A DNA stretch of 64,000 bases from NCBI GenBank assembly GCA_033782935.1, contig JAWQEG010003719.1, positions 2,501 through 66,500 on the forward strand, read 5' to 3'. Under the pieces are notes generated by a model. The model saw only the letters and a program-made list of their open reading frames with translations, made no database searches and was not told the origin of the DNA. This stretch comes from Petrolisthes cinctipes. Lineage: Eukaryota > Arthropoda > Malacostraca > Decapoda > Porcellanidae. Positions within the stretch are counted from its first letter, which is position 1; each line of letters starts with the position of its first letter. Of this stretch, positions 11,621 to 22,595 are shown in pieces. The position numbers and the translations under genes are program-made.

Positions 11621-12190
11621 ACACCCATGCACACTGCTCACATTCCCTTCACACTACACCCACCCACACTACTCACACCCACGCACACTACCCACACCCA
11701 CACTACCCACACCAATTATTCTCTCACTACCTACTCTCAACACGTAGATCACGGACACTCACTCTCTCTCCCTCCTCTCCCGCTGTGAACCATTACCCTT
11801 ACTGGGACCTTCAACCTCTCCCTCACCTGACCTCTCCCTGCCTCTCCCTCACCTCTCCCTCACCTCTCCCTCACCTCTCCCTCACCTCTCCCTCACCTCT
11901 CCCTACCCCTCCCTCACCTCTCAATACCCCACCCTCTCTCCCTACCCCGCCCCATCCTTTCTTACGTTCATCCCTCCCTCACCTCTCCCTCCCTCCTTTC
12001 CTACCTAACTTCATCCTCACCTCTCCCAGACCTAACTATCTGACCCCATCCTTACTTCCCTCCAACTCTCCCTCTCTCTCTCTCCATCACTTCCTCACCT
12101 GTTCCTCCCTCCCTACCTAACTTCATTCTTATTTACTTCTCTCCCTCCGTCCTTTCCTTCTTTCCTTTCCTCTATCCCTCTCCCCTCCCC
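11621..12190. repeat. CACACTACC and CTCTCCCTCAC minisatellites
   Basis: First a CCACACTACCCACA-type repeat (11630-11720), then about seven tidy copies of the decamer CTCTCCCTCA (11830-11905), grading into general C/T tracts to about 12190. Confidence 0.85.
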
Positions 12191-12650
12191 TTTCCTTCTA
12201 CGTAATAATAAATAACTTTAGATAAAAGTTTGATGTACAGGATATTCCAATGTTTATAAGAACCCGACTGTAATAAATGGTTGGTGTAAATTCTCATATA
12301 TTTCATTACATTGACCAATAATGCCAAGAAAGGTTAATTAATGAGGAAGCCGGTACATAATCCCCAGGCAAATAAAAAAGAAAAGAAAAGTTGTAGTATA
12401 GCAGAGTAATTCGTTGGTGGGCTTGGTTCGTGACTGACTGGGATCGTATAAGTGTTGTTGTGTTGGTTGGATGTAGCCTCGGTTCAAGATTGCCTTCCTT
12501 CCCTTGCTGCCCCTTTCCATTCTCAAGTGGCCTCTCACTCGCCCCTCTCGGCCTATATCTTCTTCCAAGGCCTGTCTATAAGGGGCCTTGTCTTCTTCTG
12601 TTTGACTCCCACTCTTCCCTCTCGGGTTCACATCTACTCTTTTTGTTTCC
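12191..12650. other. unique spacer
   Basis: AT-rich to about 12420, then C/T-biased. No gene features are seen. The minus-strand frame across it is Gly/Arg/Lys-rich and compositional. Confidence 0.4.
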
Positions 12651-12930
12651 CGTTTCCCTCCCATCCCTTCTCCTCCCTTCCATTCCCCCTCCCCATTCAC
12701 TACTACAATGTTTTCCAGCTAATCCTCTCTTCCCCTCCTTTCTGTACTCTCTCTTCCCCTCCCTTCCCTACCCTCCCTTCCCCTCCCTTCCCTACCCTCC
12801 CTTCCCTACCCTCCCTTCCCCTCCCTTCCCTACCCTCCCTTCCCCTCCCTTCCCCTCCCTTCCCCTTCACTCTCCTCCACTCCCCTCCCCTCCCCTCCAC
12901 TCCCCTCCTCTCCACTCCCCTCCCGCCTAC
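12651..12930. repeat. CCCTTCCCTAC/CCCTTCCCCT minisatellite
   Basis: Tandem 10-base units CCCTCCCTTC, with ACC and CCC variants, grading into CCACTCCCCT units. Overlapping Pro/Ser/Leu frames are artefacts. Confidence 0.9.
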
Positions 12931-13037
12931 TCCCAACTACACAAATGAGGTCAGAGGTCAGGGGGGCGACCTTCTTCCCGGACCTTTTTATCACATTCAG
13001 ATTGAATCGAATTGACTTATTTTCCTCCCCCGCCTCT

Positions 13038-13162
13038 TGTGTGTGTGTGTGTGTGAGAGAGAGAGAGCGTGTGTGTGCGTGTGTGTGTATATATATATAA
13101 TTATATGTGTGTGTGTGAGTGCGTGTATGTACAGTATATATATGTGTGTGTGTGTTGTTTTT
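13038..13162. repeat. (GT)n, (GA)n and (TA)n mixed microsatellite
   Basis: Short blocks of GT, GA and TATA separated by GCGTGTG. It ends in a T run at 13157-13166. Confidence 0.9.
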
Positions 13163-13721
13163 TTTAACCTCCATTTTTTTGTTACCTTCACCCTTTCATC
13201 CCGTTTTGACCTTCACTAATGGACCTACATCGACATCAGAGGTCATCACTTCTTACCAGCCCCATGACCCCTGGAGTGACCTCGCGTGTGACCTGGTGTG
13301 GGTGGGTCTGGTTCCGGCCAACTCTATTAGTAATAGTGTTGTTTTTCACGTCGCTTCTGTTTTTCTCTACATGGATGATTGGTGGTCGGAGCAATTATTG
13401 GACAAGATTTTAATTTCCCAAGTTAGTGGGTGGCAGATTAAGTTGTCACGTTAGATTATTTTCGTTGATATACATAAATATAATTATTGTGTGCAGATGT
13501 AAGCATGACTGTTTTATGCCTGTACAGTTCTGTATGTATATATATTTATTCATATATATACAGTGAAACTCAGCCATCGTGTTCTCTTCTATATTCTAGT
13601 CCACTCTCTCACTCTCCTCCTCGCCTTCCTCTAACGACAGCATAATGAACTATACTCTCATCCTACACAAACATCCTTTACCGTAAGATTGAAAACCAAA
13701 ACAAAACCTCATCTTCCTCCC
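13163..13721. other. unique spacer
   Basis: Contains GAGGTCATCA, GTGACCTCGCG and TGTGACCTGG strings near 13240-13295 that resemble nuclear-receptor half-sites (TGACCT/AGGTCA), but no gene is identified nearby. AT-rich after 13450. Confidence 0.4.
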
Positions 13722-13890
13722 CTCACCCAACCCACCCAGTACCTCCTCCTCCTCCTCACACCCTCCCCTCACCCAGTACCTCCCTCCCCTCACCCACCCC
13801 TCACCCAGTACCTCCTCCTCCTCACACCCTCCACACACCCACCCAGTACCTCCCTCCCCTCACACCCTCCACACTCCCCCCACCAACTCC
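13722..13890. repeat. CCCAGTACCTCC minisatellite
   Basis: Five or six units of variable length sharing CTCACCCAGTACCTCC and separated by CTC triplets or CACACCCTCC. Confidence 0.88.
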
Positions 13891-14052
13891 TGCCCACCAA
13901 ATTTATTCATGCAATTCGTCTACTGAAGGAGGGAGGGTATTTTCAGGGAAGCCGTCCATGCTGTAATAAGATGCTGATTAGAGGGATGAGACGGTGATGT
14001 TAATCCTGGTCAGTATGTTGTATATTACGGGTATAATTTGTTTTGGGAAAAT

Positions 14053-14190
14053 AGGTGAGTTACAGATTCCTCCAAGCTTATATAATGCCAGAAAAAAATA
14101 CAAACCACTTTATTCCTCCAAGCTGATGCAAGAAAAAAATATAATAGACCACTTTATCCCTCCAGTCTATGCCAGAAAACAGACCACTTC
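14053..14190. repeat. tandem copies of a MITE-like end
   Basis: Three head-to-tail units of about 47 bases, each containing CCTCCA(A/G), then TGCCAGAAAA or TGCAAGAAAA, then ACCACTT. The motifs match the inner ends of the palindromic element at 58591-58742, so this looks like a tandemly amplified terminal piece of that family. Confidence 0.6.
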
Positions 14191-14370
14191 TGTATATGAT
14201 AAGCGGACGTGTTTTGTTGTGTTGTTCAGAGGGCTACGTTGACTCCAGTTCACCTTCTACAAACGACCCCATTGAACTACTAACAAGGGCTGGACCAGAC
14301 ACCAACAACAACACTGGCAGTGTAACAATTGATAGAAAGTTATATTATGGTCTGGGGTGTTTTGGTTTTG

Positions 14371-14414
14371 ACCATTATTATTATTATTATCATTATTATT
14401 ATTATTATTATTAT

Positions 14415-14476
<62 letters not shown>

Positions 14477-14530
14477 AAATTATTATTTTTATCATTTTCA
14501 ATATCTCTATTATTATTATTATTAATGTTA

Positions 14531-14584
<54 letters not shown>

Positions 14585-14585
14585 G
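14371..14585. repeat. (TTA)n-(TAG)n-(TTA)n triplet array
   Basis: ATT/TTA triplets (14371-14416), about 20 TAG triplets (14416-14475), an AT-rich interruption, then ATT triplets again (14511-14585). The Ile/Ser frame through it is repeat-derived. Confidence 0.96.
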
Positions 14586-14713
14586 ATGGTAGCTAGGGTA
14601 CGGTGAATAATAGCTTTTGTTTGGCCGCCAGGGGGAGGCGATGTGTCATACCCTCCTTAGAATTGGTTATACTGTCCTGTTGATCTTTTTCATGTGAGGA
14701 GGAATGCCTGCCT

Positions 14714-14718
<5 letters not shown>

Positions 14719-14757
<39 letters not shown>
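14719..14757. repeat. (CA)n microsatellite
   Basis: Uninterrupted CA array of about 38 bases. Confidence 0.96.
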
Positions 14758-14759
<2 letters not shown>

Positions 14760-15060
14760 ATTGACGTTGGATACACAACACCAGGAATATATTATAGGAA
14801 GGAGAGGTTTAGTGTGCCTGAGGGAAAGAGCTGAACCAACCTACTTGAAATTCGCAAAACTTCTCCCCGATATAGATTAGGATAAAAACGGGTGTACCCG
14901 GGTGGGTTGTCTAGGAGGTGGTGGCTGGGTGGTTGGGTGGGTGGGTGGGTGGCTGGTTTATATATTATAGCTAAGTCTTCCATGGTCCGGGAACCATGAA
15001 GTTTCCGTTTTCTCTTTCTTTCACAGGATCTTCTGACCCATGCCAGTACAGACTACAGTA

Positions 15061-15061
<1 letters not shown>

Positions 15062-15093
<32 letters not shown>
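15062..15093. repeat. (CT)n microsatellite
   Basis: Short uninterrupted CT array. Confidence 0.95.
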
Positions 15094-15094
<1 letters not shown>

Positions 15095-15161
15095 ATTGCG
15101 TTGTAAGGTCTTCTTTCCTACATTGTCCATTCATTCTGTCATTTATTCCCTTATCTGTTAG

Positions 15162-15319
15162 GGGAGAGTACAGTGTTTTTAAATCTGGAGCAACAGATTC
15201 CTCCAAATTATTTCAAGCAACAAGGCTACCATTATTGTTGTTCATAAAATAATAATAATAATAATCGGTTTATTAACATGAGGGCAGCCATAGGCTGAAA
15301 ATATACATACAATTTAAAA

Positions 15320-15383
<64 letters not shown>

Positions 15384-15520
15384 ATGAAAAATGTGATGGT
15401 GAGTGTGATGGTGGGGCTTCTGAGCGTCTACTGTATGGGTGGTTTAGCATGTTTTCAATTGTGGGAATAATTTAGAGGAATCAAGGTACTCCAATGAACC
15501 AAAATTGTATTGCCCGTTTG
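15162..15520. mobile_element. palindromic MITE split by TAA/TA-rich DNA
   Basis: The left end (about 15162-15225) reads TTAGGGGAGAGTACAGTG then GATTCCTCCAAATTA. The right end (about 15470-15518) reads TTTAGAGGAATCAAGG then TTGTATTGCCC. Together they match the arms of the TTAA palindromic family seen at 31136, 39290 and 58591. The middle holds a TAA triplet run (15250-15265) and a TA array (15326-15380), so the element has expanded or received an insertion. Confidence 0.55.
15326..15380. repeat. (AT)n microsatellite
   Basis: Uninterrupted AT array of about 55 bases inside the split MITE. Confidence 0.97.
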
Positions 15521-15875
15521 AGAGCCTACTGCTCTTAGTATCACGGACCACCCAAGCCTCACCCTCCTTCAGATAAACTCCCTTGGCAGCTTCAGGGGAG
15601 GTGGTGGCCCTCTTGGACTAAGACGACAAAACGTGACCACCTCCCCTCCTTTTCCTTTTTTAAGCTACAAACCTCCTCTTCCCTCATTATGCTCGTGTTC
15701 TGCAAACCTCCTCTATCCTTACTGTGCCACGTGTTCCGCAAACCTTCCCAGATGTGTAGGCCAATGTTTCTGATTCGTGGCACAGTTTTGGAAGAGGCAA
15801 TTCCACTCCCAAGTTTAGCCTCGTATTGACCAATAGGTTTGCTGATGTTTTGACTTGCTGTGTAATATACCTTCT

Positions 15876-15884
<9 letters not shown>

Positions 15885-15938
<54 letters not shown>
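15885..15938. repeat. (CT)n microsatellite
   Basis: Uninterrupted CT array. The Arg-Glu frames on the minus strand come from it. Confidence 0.97.
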
Positions 15939-15943
<5 letters not shown>

Positions 15944-16217
15944 CTTTTCCCCTTACATCTTCTTGCATGAATTAAATACCTTCTTCTTGGCTTGGCATGA
16001 TACGGGTAATTATATTGTCTGAGACGCCACTGTTCCTTAGTAGATTAGTTATCAATAACCCCAAGTCTTTTACACAACTGACAGCACCCCGGCCTTATCG
16101 CACCCTTATCGGGTTACGCCATTATCACGATCGCTACTTTCAAGAAAAAATATATATTCGATACCAAAAATCAACCATCATTTTTGAGAATTTGTGATAC
16201 AGCAGGTGGGCTGATAT

Positions 16218-16325
16218 CTTAGTCAACCAGTCAGCCAGCCAAATAGCCAGCCAGCCAGCCAGTCAAATAGCCAGCCAGTCAAATAGCCAGCCAGCCAGCC
16301 AGCCAGTCAAATAGCCAGCCTCAGT
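16218..16325. repeat. CCAGCCAGTCAAATAG minisatellite
   Basis: CCAG tetranucleotides punctuated by five TCAAATAG or CCAAATAG units. The reverse complement of the same unit recurs at about 24080-24170. Confidence 0.9.
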
Positions 16326-16369
16326 CAAAGATAGATAATCGCTTTATTTATTTTTGTATTTATTGACCA

Positions 16370-16610
16370 CGTGCTGCACAATCATGGTCTAAAGTCCTGT
16401 CGCTTCTTTGGTATGATGGTGTACTTTGAGAATAATGTTGCAATGAATAAGAGAGACGTGATTGTTTGTTTAATGATTTACAGTTAAGTTAAAATAAAAA
16501 AATAATAAAATAAATAATGAAATTCTGATACACATTATTCTCAAAGTTCACCAACATTATAATATCAGAGAAAAATGACGGGACCATGACTGTAGCCAGA
16601 TCCTGCAATC
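16370..16610. mobile_element. putative fold-back MITE
   Basis: ACTTTGAGAATAATGTTG at about 16421 is matched in reverse complement near 16533-16550 (ACATTATTCTCAAAGTT). Flanking bases also match imperfectly (CATGGTCTAAAGTCCTGTC against the complement of GACGGGACCATGAC), giving arms of about 70 bases around an AT-rich centre. Confidence 0.6.
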
Positions 16611-18308
16611 CATCACCTGGGTAGCTTAATCCTGCTCTTATATCGTGCATGATGGCCCGGGATGGAATGCAGAGGCGCGTGTTGTTGTTGTCTTTTGATT
16701 TTTATTGATTTTTAAGATAAGCGTCTTCGCCTTAGATATACAGATAACTCTGATTTTTATTTACTCTACCCGAAATTTGGCTTATCGAAACTGATGAGCT
16801 CGGTGGAGTTTTATTGTTCCTTTTCTTGCTGGTAATTTTAGTTTCATGTGATGCAGATACCAACCGAGTTTACCAGAATAGTTGTACTGTATACACGGCT
16901 AAGAAAAAATAATTGATTAAACTGTCGGGCACGTGAGCCTCAATGTTTTATCCTTTCCCAATTTATATTAAATTTCTGATGGTTCTGAGAGAAACTGGTT
17001 AGTGACGTAAGCTGATGACTTGATGAGTTATAATTTAGTAAAGTTCAACAATACCATGGAAATGTTTGTGCAGATTTATTATAATTAGGTGCTAACGTTT
17101 TGTGCTTTCCCTCTCCCTCCCTCCCTCCCTCTCTTTCTCCCATACGTTTGTGCAGGCTTATAGTAATTATTAGGTGAGAACGTTTTGTGCTTGACGATCT
17201 ACTAACCTCAACTCTCCCCTCTCTCCTCTCTCCTCTCTCTCATACGAGAAACACAGACGATGATGCAAGCAGGCAGCAGGCGGGTTACAAAGTCTACAAT
17301 GAACAACAACACTCGGCCCAACAAACCTGAAGAGCTACACTCATGAATACGTAAGACGCGGACATGTGTAGGAACGTGAGGAATAACTAACCAGCTCTGA
17401 GGCCGCAGGTAAACACGGGTTGTGGTGCAGAGACAAGTTACCAACAAGTCGGCTCTGATTGGTGGAATGGAGTTAGCAGCTGGCAGAATGAAGCCTTTAC
17501 GACGGAAAACAGAATTGTAGAGGCGGGCAGCAACACACCGTGCCATTACACCCCATCAGCCGTGAAACATAACACGCAGGCGCTCCGTAATGGTGATGGA
17601 TGGTTCACGCCCTATGAGGTAACATCCCCAAGCCGAGACATCTCTTTCTGTTTCACCAGCATCATCAACATCTACTACTTATACTACAACATCTTGGTTT
17701 ATGCTCAGTACTCGACAACATCAATCTCTTATGTCTGGGTGAAATAGTATACTCACGGTGTATGCTAAGTTAAAATATACTCGAAAGTTCATTCTCATAT
17801 GTCTGGATATGCTGGTATGCTCACGATGTATGCTTAGCCAAGATATACTCAACCACTCATTCTCGTATACATGCTCACGGTGTATATTAAGTTATGGTAG
17901 ACTCACACACTCATTGTCACGTTCTTGGGCTAAGTATTACAGTATATACAGTATTCACTATATATACTCAGCTACACAGCCTCTATCACTCACCACATCG
18001 CATGATAGAGAAAAAAAAAACAATAACATAATATACACATACAGTACTGAGACCACATGCTCCAGTGTATGGGTTTGCTGAAGGGGATATACTGTACTCT
18101 GGAACAACAGACTTGGCCATCACGTGAAAATATTAAAGGGCCAACTTTTGGATACAGTCAGAAACAAAATTTATCCCAATGTTTCCCTCACCAATATTAT
18201 GACTAGTGATAATAATCGGACCAGTCGTCGATTATAAATGTATAAGTAAATACATAAATAAAATATTCTGGTATAAAATGGTTCGCTACCGTAGAGTTAA
18301 TTTTTATT

Positions 18309-18310
<2 letters not shown>
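16611..18310. other. mostly unique AT-rich DNA
   Basis: About 1.7 kb of ordinary complexity. It includes a CCCTCCCTCC-type tract (17110-17140), a duplicated phrase GTTTGTGCAG-TTAT-AATTA-TAGGTG followed by AACGTTTTGTGCTT (17068-17107 and 17146-17192), and a loose tandem of TCTCGTATAC/GCTCACGGTGTATG phrases (17745-17890). A minus-strand frame at 17208-17546 is unsupported. Confidence 0.45.

Positions 18311-18314
<4 letters not shown>

Positions 18315-18402
<88 letters not shown>
18315..18402. repeat. (AT)n microsatellite
   Basis: Uninterrupted TA array of nearly 90 bases, followed by the palindrome TAGCTAGCTA. Confidence 0.97.
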
Positions 18403-18404
<2 letters not shown>

Positions 18405-18544
18405 CTAGCTCTATATATTATAATATAATGTATAAAGGTATGAATTACTTATTTTTACTTCATTTAATTTTTTTATTTTAGTTATTTATTTGTTTATCTG
18501 TTATAGTGTAATCATATTTCGTATTTCTTCTCCCTCGTTGCTCT

Positions 18545-18742
18545 CACAGTCTCAACCCTCACCTCATCTCACCTCCCTCACCTCAACTTCACTTCACATA
18601 GCCTCACCTCACCTCACATAGCATCACCTCACATAACTTCCCATCATCATACCTCATCTCACCTCCTCAAGCCTCATATCATCTCACCTCACCTTACCTC
18701 CTCTCACTTCACATAACCTCCCTTCACCTCATCTCACACAAC
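18545..18742. repeat. CCTCACCTCA pentamer-based minisatellite
   Basis: Irregular tandem of CTCAC, CTCACATAGC and CTCATCTCAC variants. Confidence 0.85.
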
Positions 18743-18839
18743 CCGGTACAACACGCCACCACTCACGAAAAATATCATGCCTAGAATTGTAAAGTAGGCG
18801 TATGTATGTAGATCAGGAGGAAGGCCGCAGTGACCACGA

Positions 18840-19074
18840 GTTACACACATACATAGACATAGACACACACACACTCTTACTGTACACACACACACACACA
18901 TACACATAGTGTACACACACACACACTCATATTGTACACACACACACACAACACACTCATACTGTACACACACATACCTTACTGTACACACACACACACA
19001 CTACTGTACACACTCATACTGTACACACACGCACACATACACATACTGTACACACACACACACACACACATACT

Positions 19075-19119
<45 letters not shown>

Positions 19120-19148
19120 CATGTGTCTTACGTCATGTACCGCATTGC

Positions 19149-19187
<39 letters not shown>

Positions 19188-19190
19188 GCA
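18840..19190. repeat. (CA)n arrays punctuated by TACTGTACA
   Basis: Nine or so CA blocks of 10-40 bases separated by ACTCATACTGTA or similar, then a pure CA block (19077-19115), a 35-base spacer and a last CA block (19150-19184). Confidence 0.94.
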
Positions 19191-19384
19191 ACTCCTCCTC
19201 CTCCACCTCTAACCTCTTCTCCCCTGTGTGTGTATGTGTGTGTGTGATGACCGGTGTGTACTCGTGTTAACCCGCTGTTGTGTTGCCCCTTAATGGTGGG
19301 TAAACAAGGCATCCCCACAATTTACTATTATATATTATCTCCTTCTTCCTAGTCCAGCTGCCACGTCCTGCATATGATGACTCT

Positions 19385-19770
19385 CTGCTCTTCTTTCCCG
19401 AGGCTGGCGTAGGTGTGTTTGTTGGTTTGTGTGTGTTTGTGTTTTTATTTTTTCCCGAGGGGGGCGTCAATTTGTTTGTTTGTTTGTTTCAGGCTCCATG
19501 GCGTAGGTGTGTGTGTGTGTTTTTTTTTTTTTTTTTCCTGGGGATGGTGTCAGTATGTTTTCATTTTAATTTTTTCCCGAGGGTGGCATAGGTTTGTTTA
19601 TTTTCTGTTTTTTCCCAAGGGTGGTGTCAGTATGTTTGTCTGTTTGTGTGATTTTTTTTCGAGGATGGCGTACGTATGAATGTTTGCTTGCGTGTGCTTG
19701 TTTTCTGAGGGTGGCGGCGTGTACAGTATGTCTGCTTGTGTCTGTATTATTTAAGGTTGGGATGCAGTTG
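19385..19770. repeat. degenerate minisatellite with a TTCCCGAGGGTGGCGT core
   Basis: Seven or eight units of about 45-60 bases, each with a T run, (C)CCGAGGGTGGCGTNNGT or a close variant, and GTTTG repeats. Cores occur near 19396, 19455, 19495, 19540, 19577, 19616, 19660 and 19706. Confidence 0.85.
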
Positions 19771-20160
19771 TGTTTCTTCCTGATTTGTTTGATGTGGCAC
19801 AATATTTTTTCATAGAAGATTTATATGTAATTTATTGACAAACAGACATACTAGCAATAATTTACACCATAAACAAACACAAGAGCATAATTAAAGAGCA
19901 TGTATGAAGAGCGTGATAAACTTTACACTCAAAACACCTGCATGGATCTATAACTGTTATATTAATTTTACCAAACAATGCATAACTTAAAAAAAATATG
20001 AAAAGATGTGTAACGTGTAGATGAAACGGAAAAAATTATTATTGTGTTCTTTTATGAGACTGCGAGGTATGCTGAATGAAAAGTTTAGATTAATACTTCT
20101 CTCAACTTAAAATGCAGCTCAGCACTCCCCCATATTCTTCTTAACACATGTAATATCCAT
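19771..20160. other. AT-rich unique spacer
   Basis: No gene, RNA or repeat signal is recognised. Confidence 0.4.
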
Positions 20161-20163
20161 ACC

Positions 20164-20167
<4 letters not shown>

Positions 20168-20214
<47 letters not shown>

Positions 20215-20384
20215 CCAACCTTAGCTGCCCATCTCATCAGAACGCAGACACTCACACTCACACACACAAACAGAGAGTGAGAGAGTGAGTTTTTTTTTTT
20301 TTTTTTTTTTTTTTTTAATCCGACACTGGACATAGGAGTGAGTTAGTTAGTTAGTTAGTTAGTGAGTGAGTTAGTGAGTGAGTG

Positions 20385-20423
<39 letters not shown>

Positions 20424-20425
20424 GA
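20168..20425. repeat. (CT)n, T run and (GTTA)n arrays
   Basis: CT array (20168-20209), CACA plus GAGA short blocks, a T homopolymer (20289-20316), then GTTA/GTGA tetranucleotides (20336-20425). Confidence 0.95.
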
Positions 20426-20439
20426 ATTAGTTTATGGTG

Positions 20440-20640
20440 AAGTTACGTTCATATTAAGACTAGTGACAATATAACAATGGATAGAAAGTTGGTGAAGTTT
20501 TTATTTTACTTCGCTAGCAAAAGTGTTGTCGCCTCACCAACCGCTTCTTAAAAGATAACAACTAGGATAATCATCGAACAAATGAATAAATCATATACAT
20601 TATAACATCCAGCGTGAAGATTAATAGACTTGTAGGTCTT
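20440..20640. repeat. copy of a dispersed repeat also seen near 49560-49680
   Basis: Shares the ordered motifs GTCG(T/C)C, TTCTT-AAGATAAC, AGGATAATCATC(G/A)AAC, AATGAAT/AATGCATTCA and AACATCCAG with 49555-49665. Probably an old MITE or SINE fragment; class unknown. Confidence 0.5.
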
Positions 20641-21104
20641 CTGTTCTTATATCTCTTGTGTAATTCCATGAGTGTTAATGTTTATTTGTTTATTATAGTT
20701 ACTTATTCAAGTATTGGATTTCATGATATTTTTAGTTTTTATCTATATATGTGTACATAATTATTGAGACTTGTTTGAGTTTATTATAAGTTTATGATTA
20801 TATCTTTTTAATAGATATATTGTAGTTGTAGGTGGCAAGAAACTGTATATTACACAATTATCAGTCACTAGAGGGCAGCAGTTTGACTTATTCTTTCATA
20901 TGTAGCTAAATGTGAACAGTGAGCACCTCATTATGGGAAGGTATGGGAAGCAATGGACCATCCCTGCCTCCAGCACCGATGAGCGTGTGTTGAAGGTCCT
21001 GTCCCCCGGCAGCTGTATGTGAAGTGGGTCATCAATTGCATCTATAGTGGTGGGTAATGATGTAGTGATGCGCTCCACTCTCAATGGGCCCACTCTCTCG
21101 CCTG

Positions 21105-21470
21105 TCCCCCCCCCCTCTCTCGTCTGCCCCCCCCCCCTCTCTCTCTCGTCTGCCCCCCCCCCTCTCTCTCGTCTGCCCCCCCCCTCTCTCTCTCTCGTCT
21201 GCCCCCCCCCCCTCTCTCTTTCGCCTGCCCCCTTCTCTCTCTCTCCTGCCCCCCCTTCTCTCCTGCCCCCCCTCTCTCCTGCCCCCCCTCTCTCTCTCTC
21301 TCTCCTGCCCCCCCCCTCTCTTTCTCCTGCCCCCCCTCTCTCTCTGCACCCCCTCTCTCTCTGCACCCACCTCTCTCTCTGCACCCACCTCTCTCTCTGC
21401 ACCCACCTCTCTCTCTGCACCCACCTCTCTCTCTCTCTCTGCACCCACCTCTCTCTCTCTGCACCACCCG
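21105..21470. repeat. CTCTCTCTGCCCCCC minisatellite with unit drift
   Basis: About 16 units of 15-25 bases. The left half alternates CTCTCTCTCGTCTGCC with runs of 6-10 C. The right half is a cleaner 18-mer, CTCTCTCTCTGCACCCAC, in about six copies. All Arg/Gly/Glu or Leu/Ser/Pro frames here are repeat shadows. Confidence 0.95.
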
Positions 21471-21618
21471 TCGCCACCACCATACTTAATTAATCAATAA
21501 TGACCCTACCCCAACCCAACCACCCTACCAAACCCATTTGTTAGTGACCCCTTCTTGACACTTCTACTATCCTCTAACTACCTGGTTACTCTGTTAGTTA
21601 GTGTGCTGGTTAATGAGT

Positions 21619-21621
<3 letters not shown>

Positions 21622-21655
<34 letters not shown>

Positions 21656-21840
21656 GAGTATATTGGTGGTGGTGGTGGTGACAGGATGAGCTTATAGTGA
21701 TGGGGCTCGTGATGATGGTGGTGGTGGTAAGGTAATAATGGTGATGGAATGATAGTGATAGTGGTGATCTAAATGGCAGCAATCGTTCGTGGTAGTAATA
21801 GGGATGGTCAAGGTAATAGTCGTGATGGTGTTAGAATGTG
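21622..21840. repeat. (GT)n followed by GGT/GAT triplet-rich DNA
   Basis: GT array (21622-21652), then a stretch of GGTGGTGGTGAC-, GATGGTGGT- and GATAGTGGTGAT-type triplets. Confidence 0.88.
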
Positions 21841-21954
21841 AAGGTAGTGGTCGTGTGTGTTGTAAAGTTGGTCGTGGTGGTGTCTATCTATCAATATATA
21901 TTTTCCTATCTATCCATGTATGTATGTATATATCTGTCTAATTCTCACTTTCAT

Positions 21955-22265
21955 TTCACTCACACTCATCTCACTCACACTCACTCATCTCACACCCGCA
22001 CTCACTATCTCATCTCCCCACACTCACACTCATCTCACTCTCACTTATCTTACACCCACCCATACTCATCTCCCCACACTCACTCTCATCTCATCCATAC
22101 TCATCTCCTCACACACATTCACACACTACATATTTCATTAGTCATCTCACCCACATACATACACACGTTACATACATACACACACATACTACATCAGTCT
22201 TCTCACCCACATACATACATACACATACACGCACATATACACATTACACATACTTCATTAGTTAT
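21955..22265. repeat. CTCACACTCATCTCAC and CATACATACAC repeats
   Basis: Degenerate tandem of ACTCATCTCAC units, followed by two copies of a longer unit with CATTAGT/CATCAGT, CATCTCACCCACATACATA and ACACATAC. Confidence 0.82.
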
Positions 22266-22337
22266 GGTCCCTTCCGGCTGACCCATCTCTCACCCTTCAC
22301 CCACTTTCTAAATGTACAGTCATGTCTTACACCCATC

Positions 22338-22338
22338 T

Positions 22339-22369
<31 letters not shown>

Positions 22370-22518
22370 AGGACACGGGAGGAGTGAGTGAGGGCATATA
22401 CTGTGTAGCAATGATTATCGTATTATGCACACCCGCAAATTACACACACCATTAACTTTCATTAGCTGCATAGTCTCACAGGCCAACAGTTATTCTCATG
22501 GCCCAACAGTGTGTGTGT

Positions 22519-22591
<73 letters not shown>
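22338..22591. repeat. (CA)n and (GA)n microsatellites
   Basis: CA array (22338-22366) and a clean GA array of about 74 bases (22518-22591), separated by 150 bases of unique DNA. Confidence 0.96.

Positions 22592-22595
<4 letters not shown>

Noticed and set aside
17208..17546. 112-residue minus-strand frame starting MARCVAARLYNSVFRRKG, faintly like a mitochondrial presequence
   Set aside because: No downstream exon, donor or family match could be found; part of it overlaps a CT-rich tract.
20896..21500. Several 130-195 residue Arg-Glu-Gly frames
   Set aside because: Shadows of the CTCTCTCTGCCCCC minisatellite.
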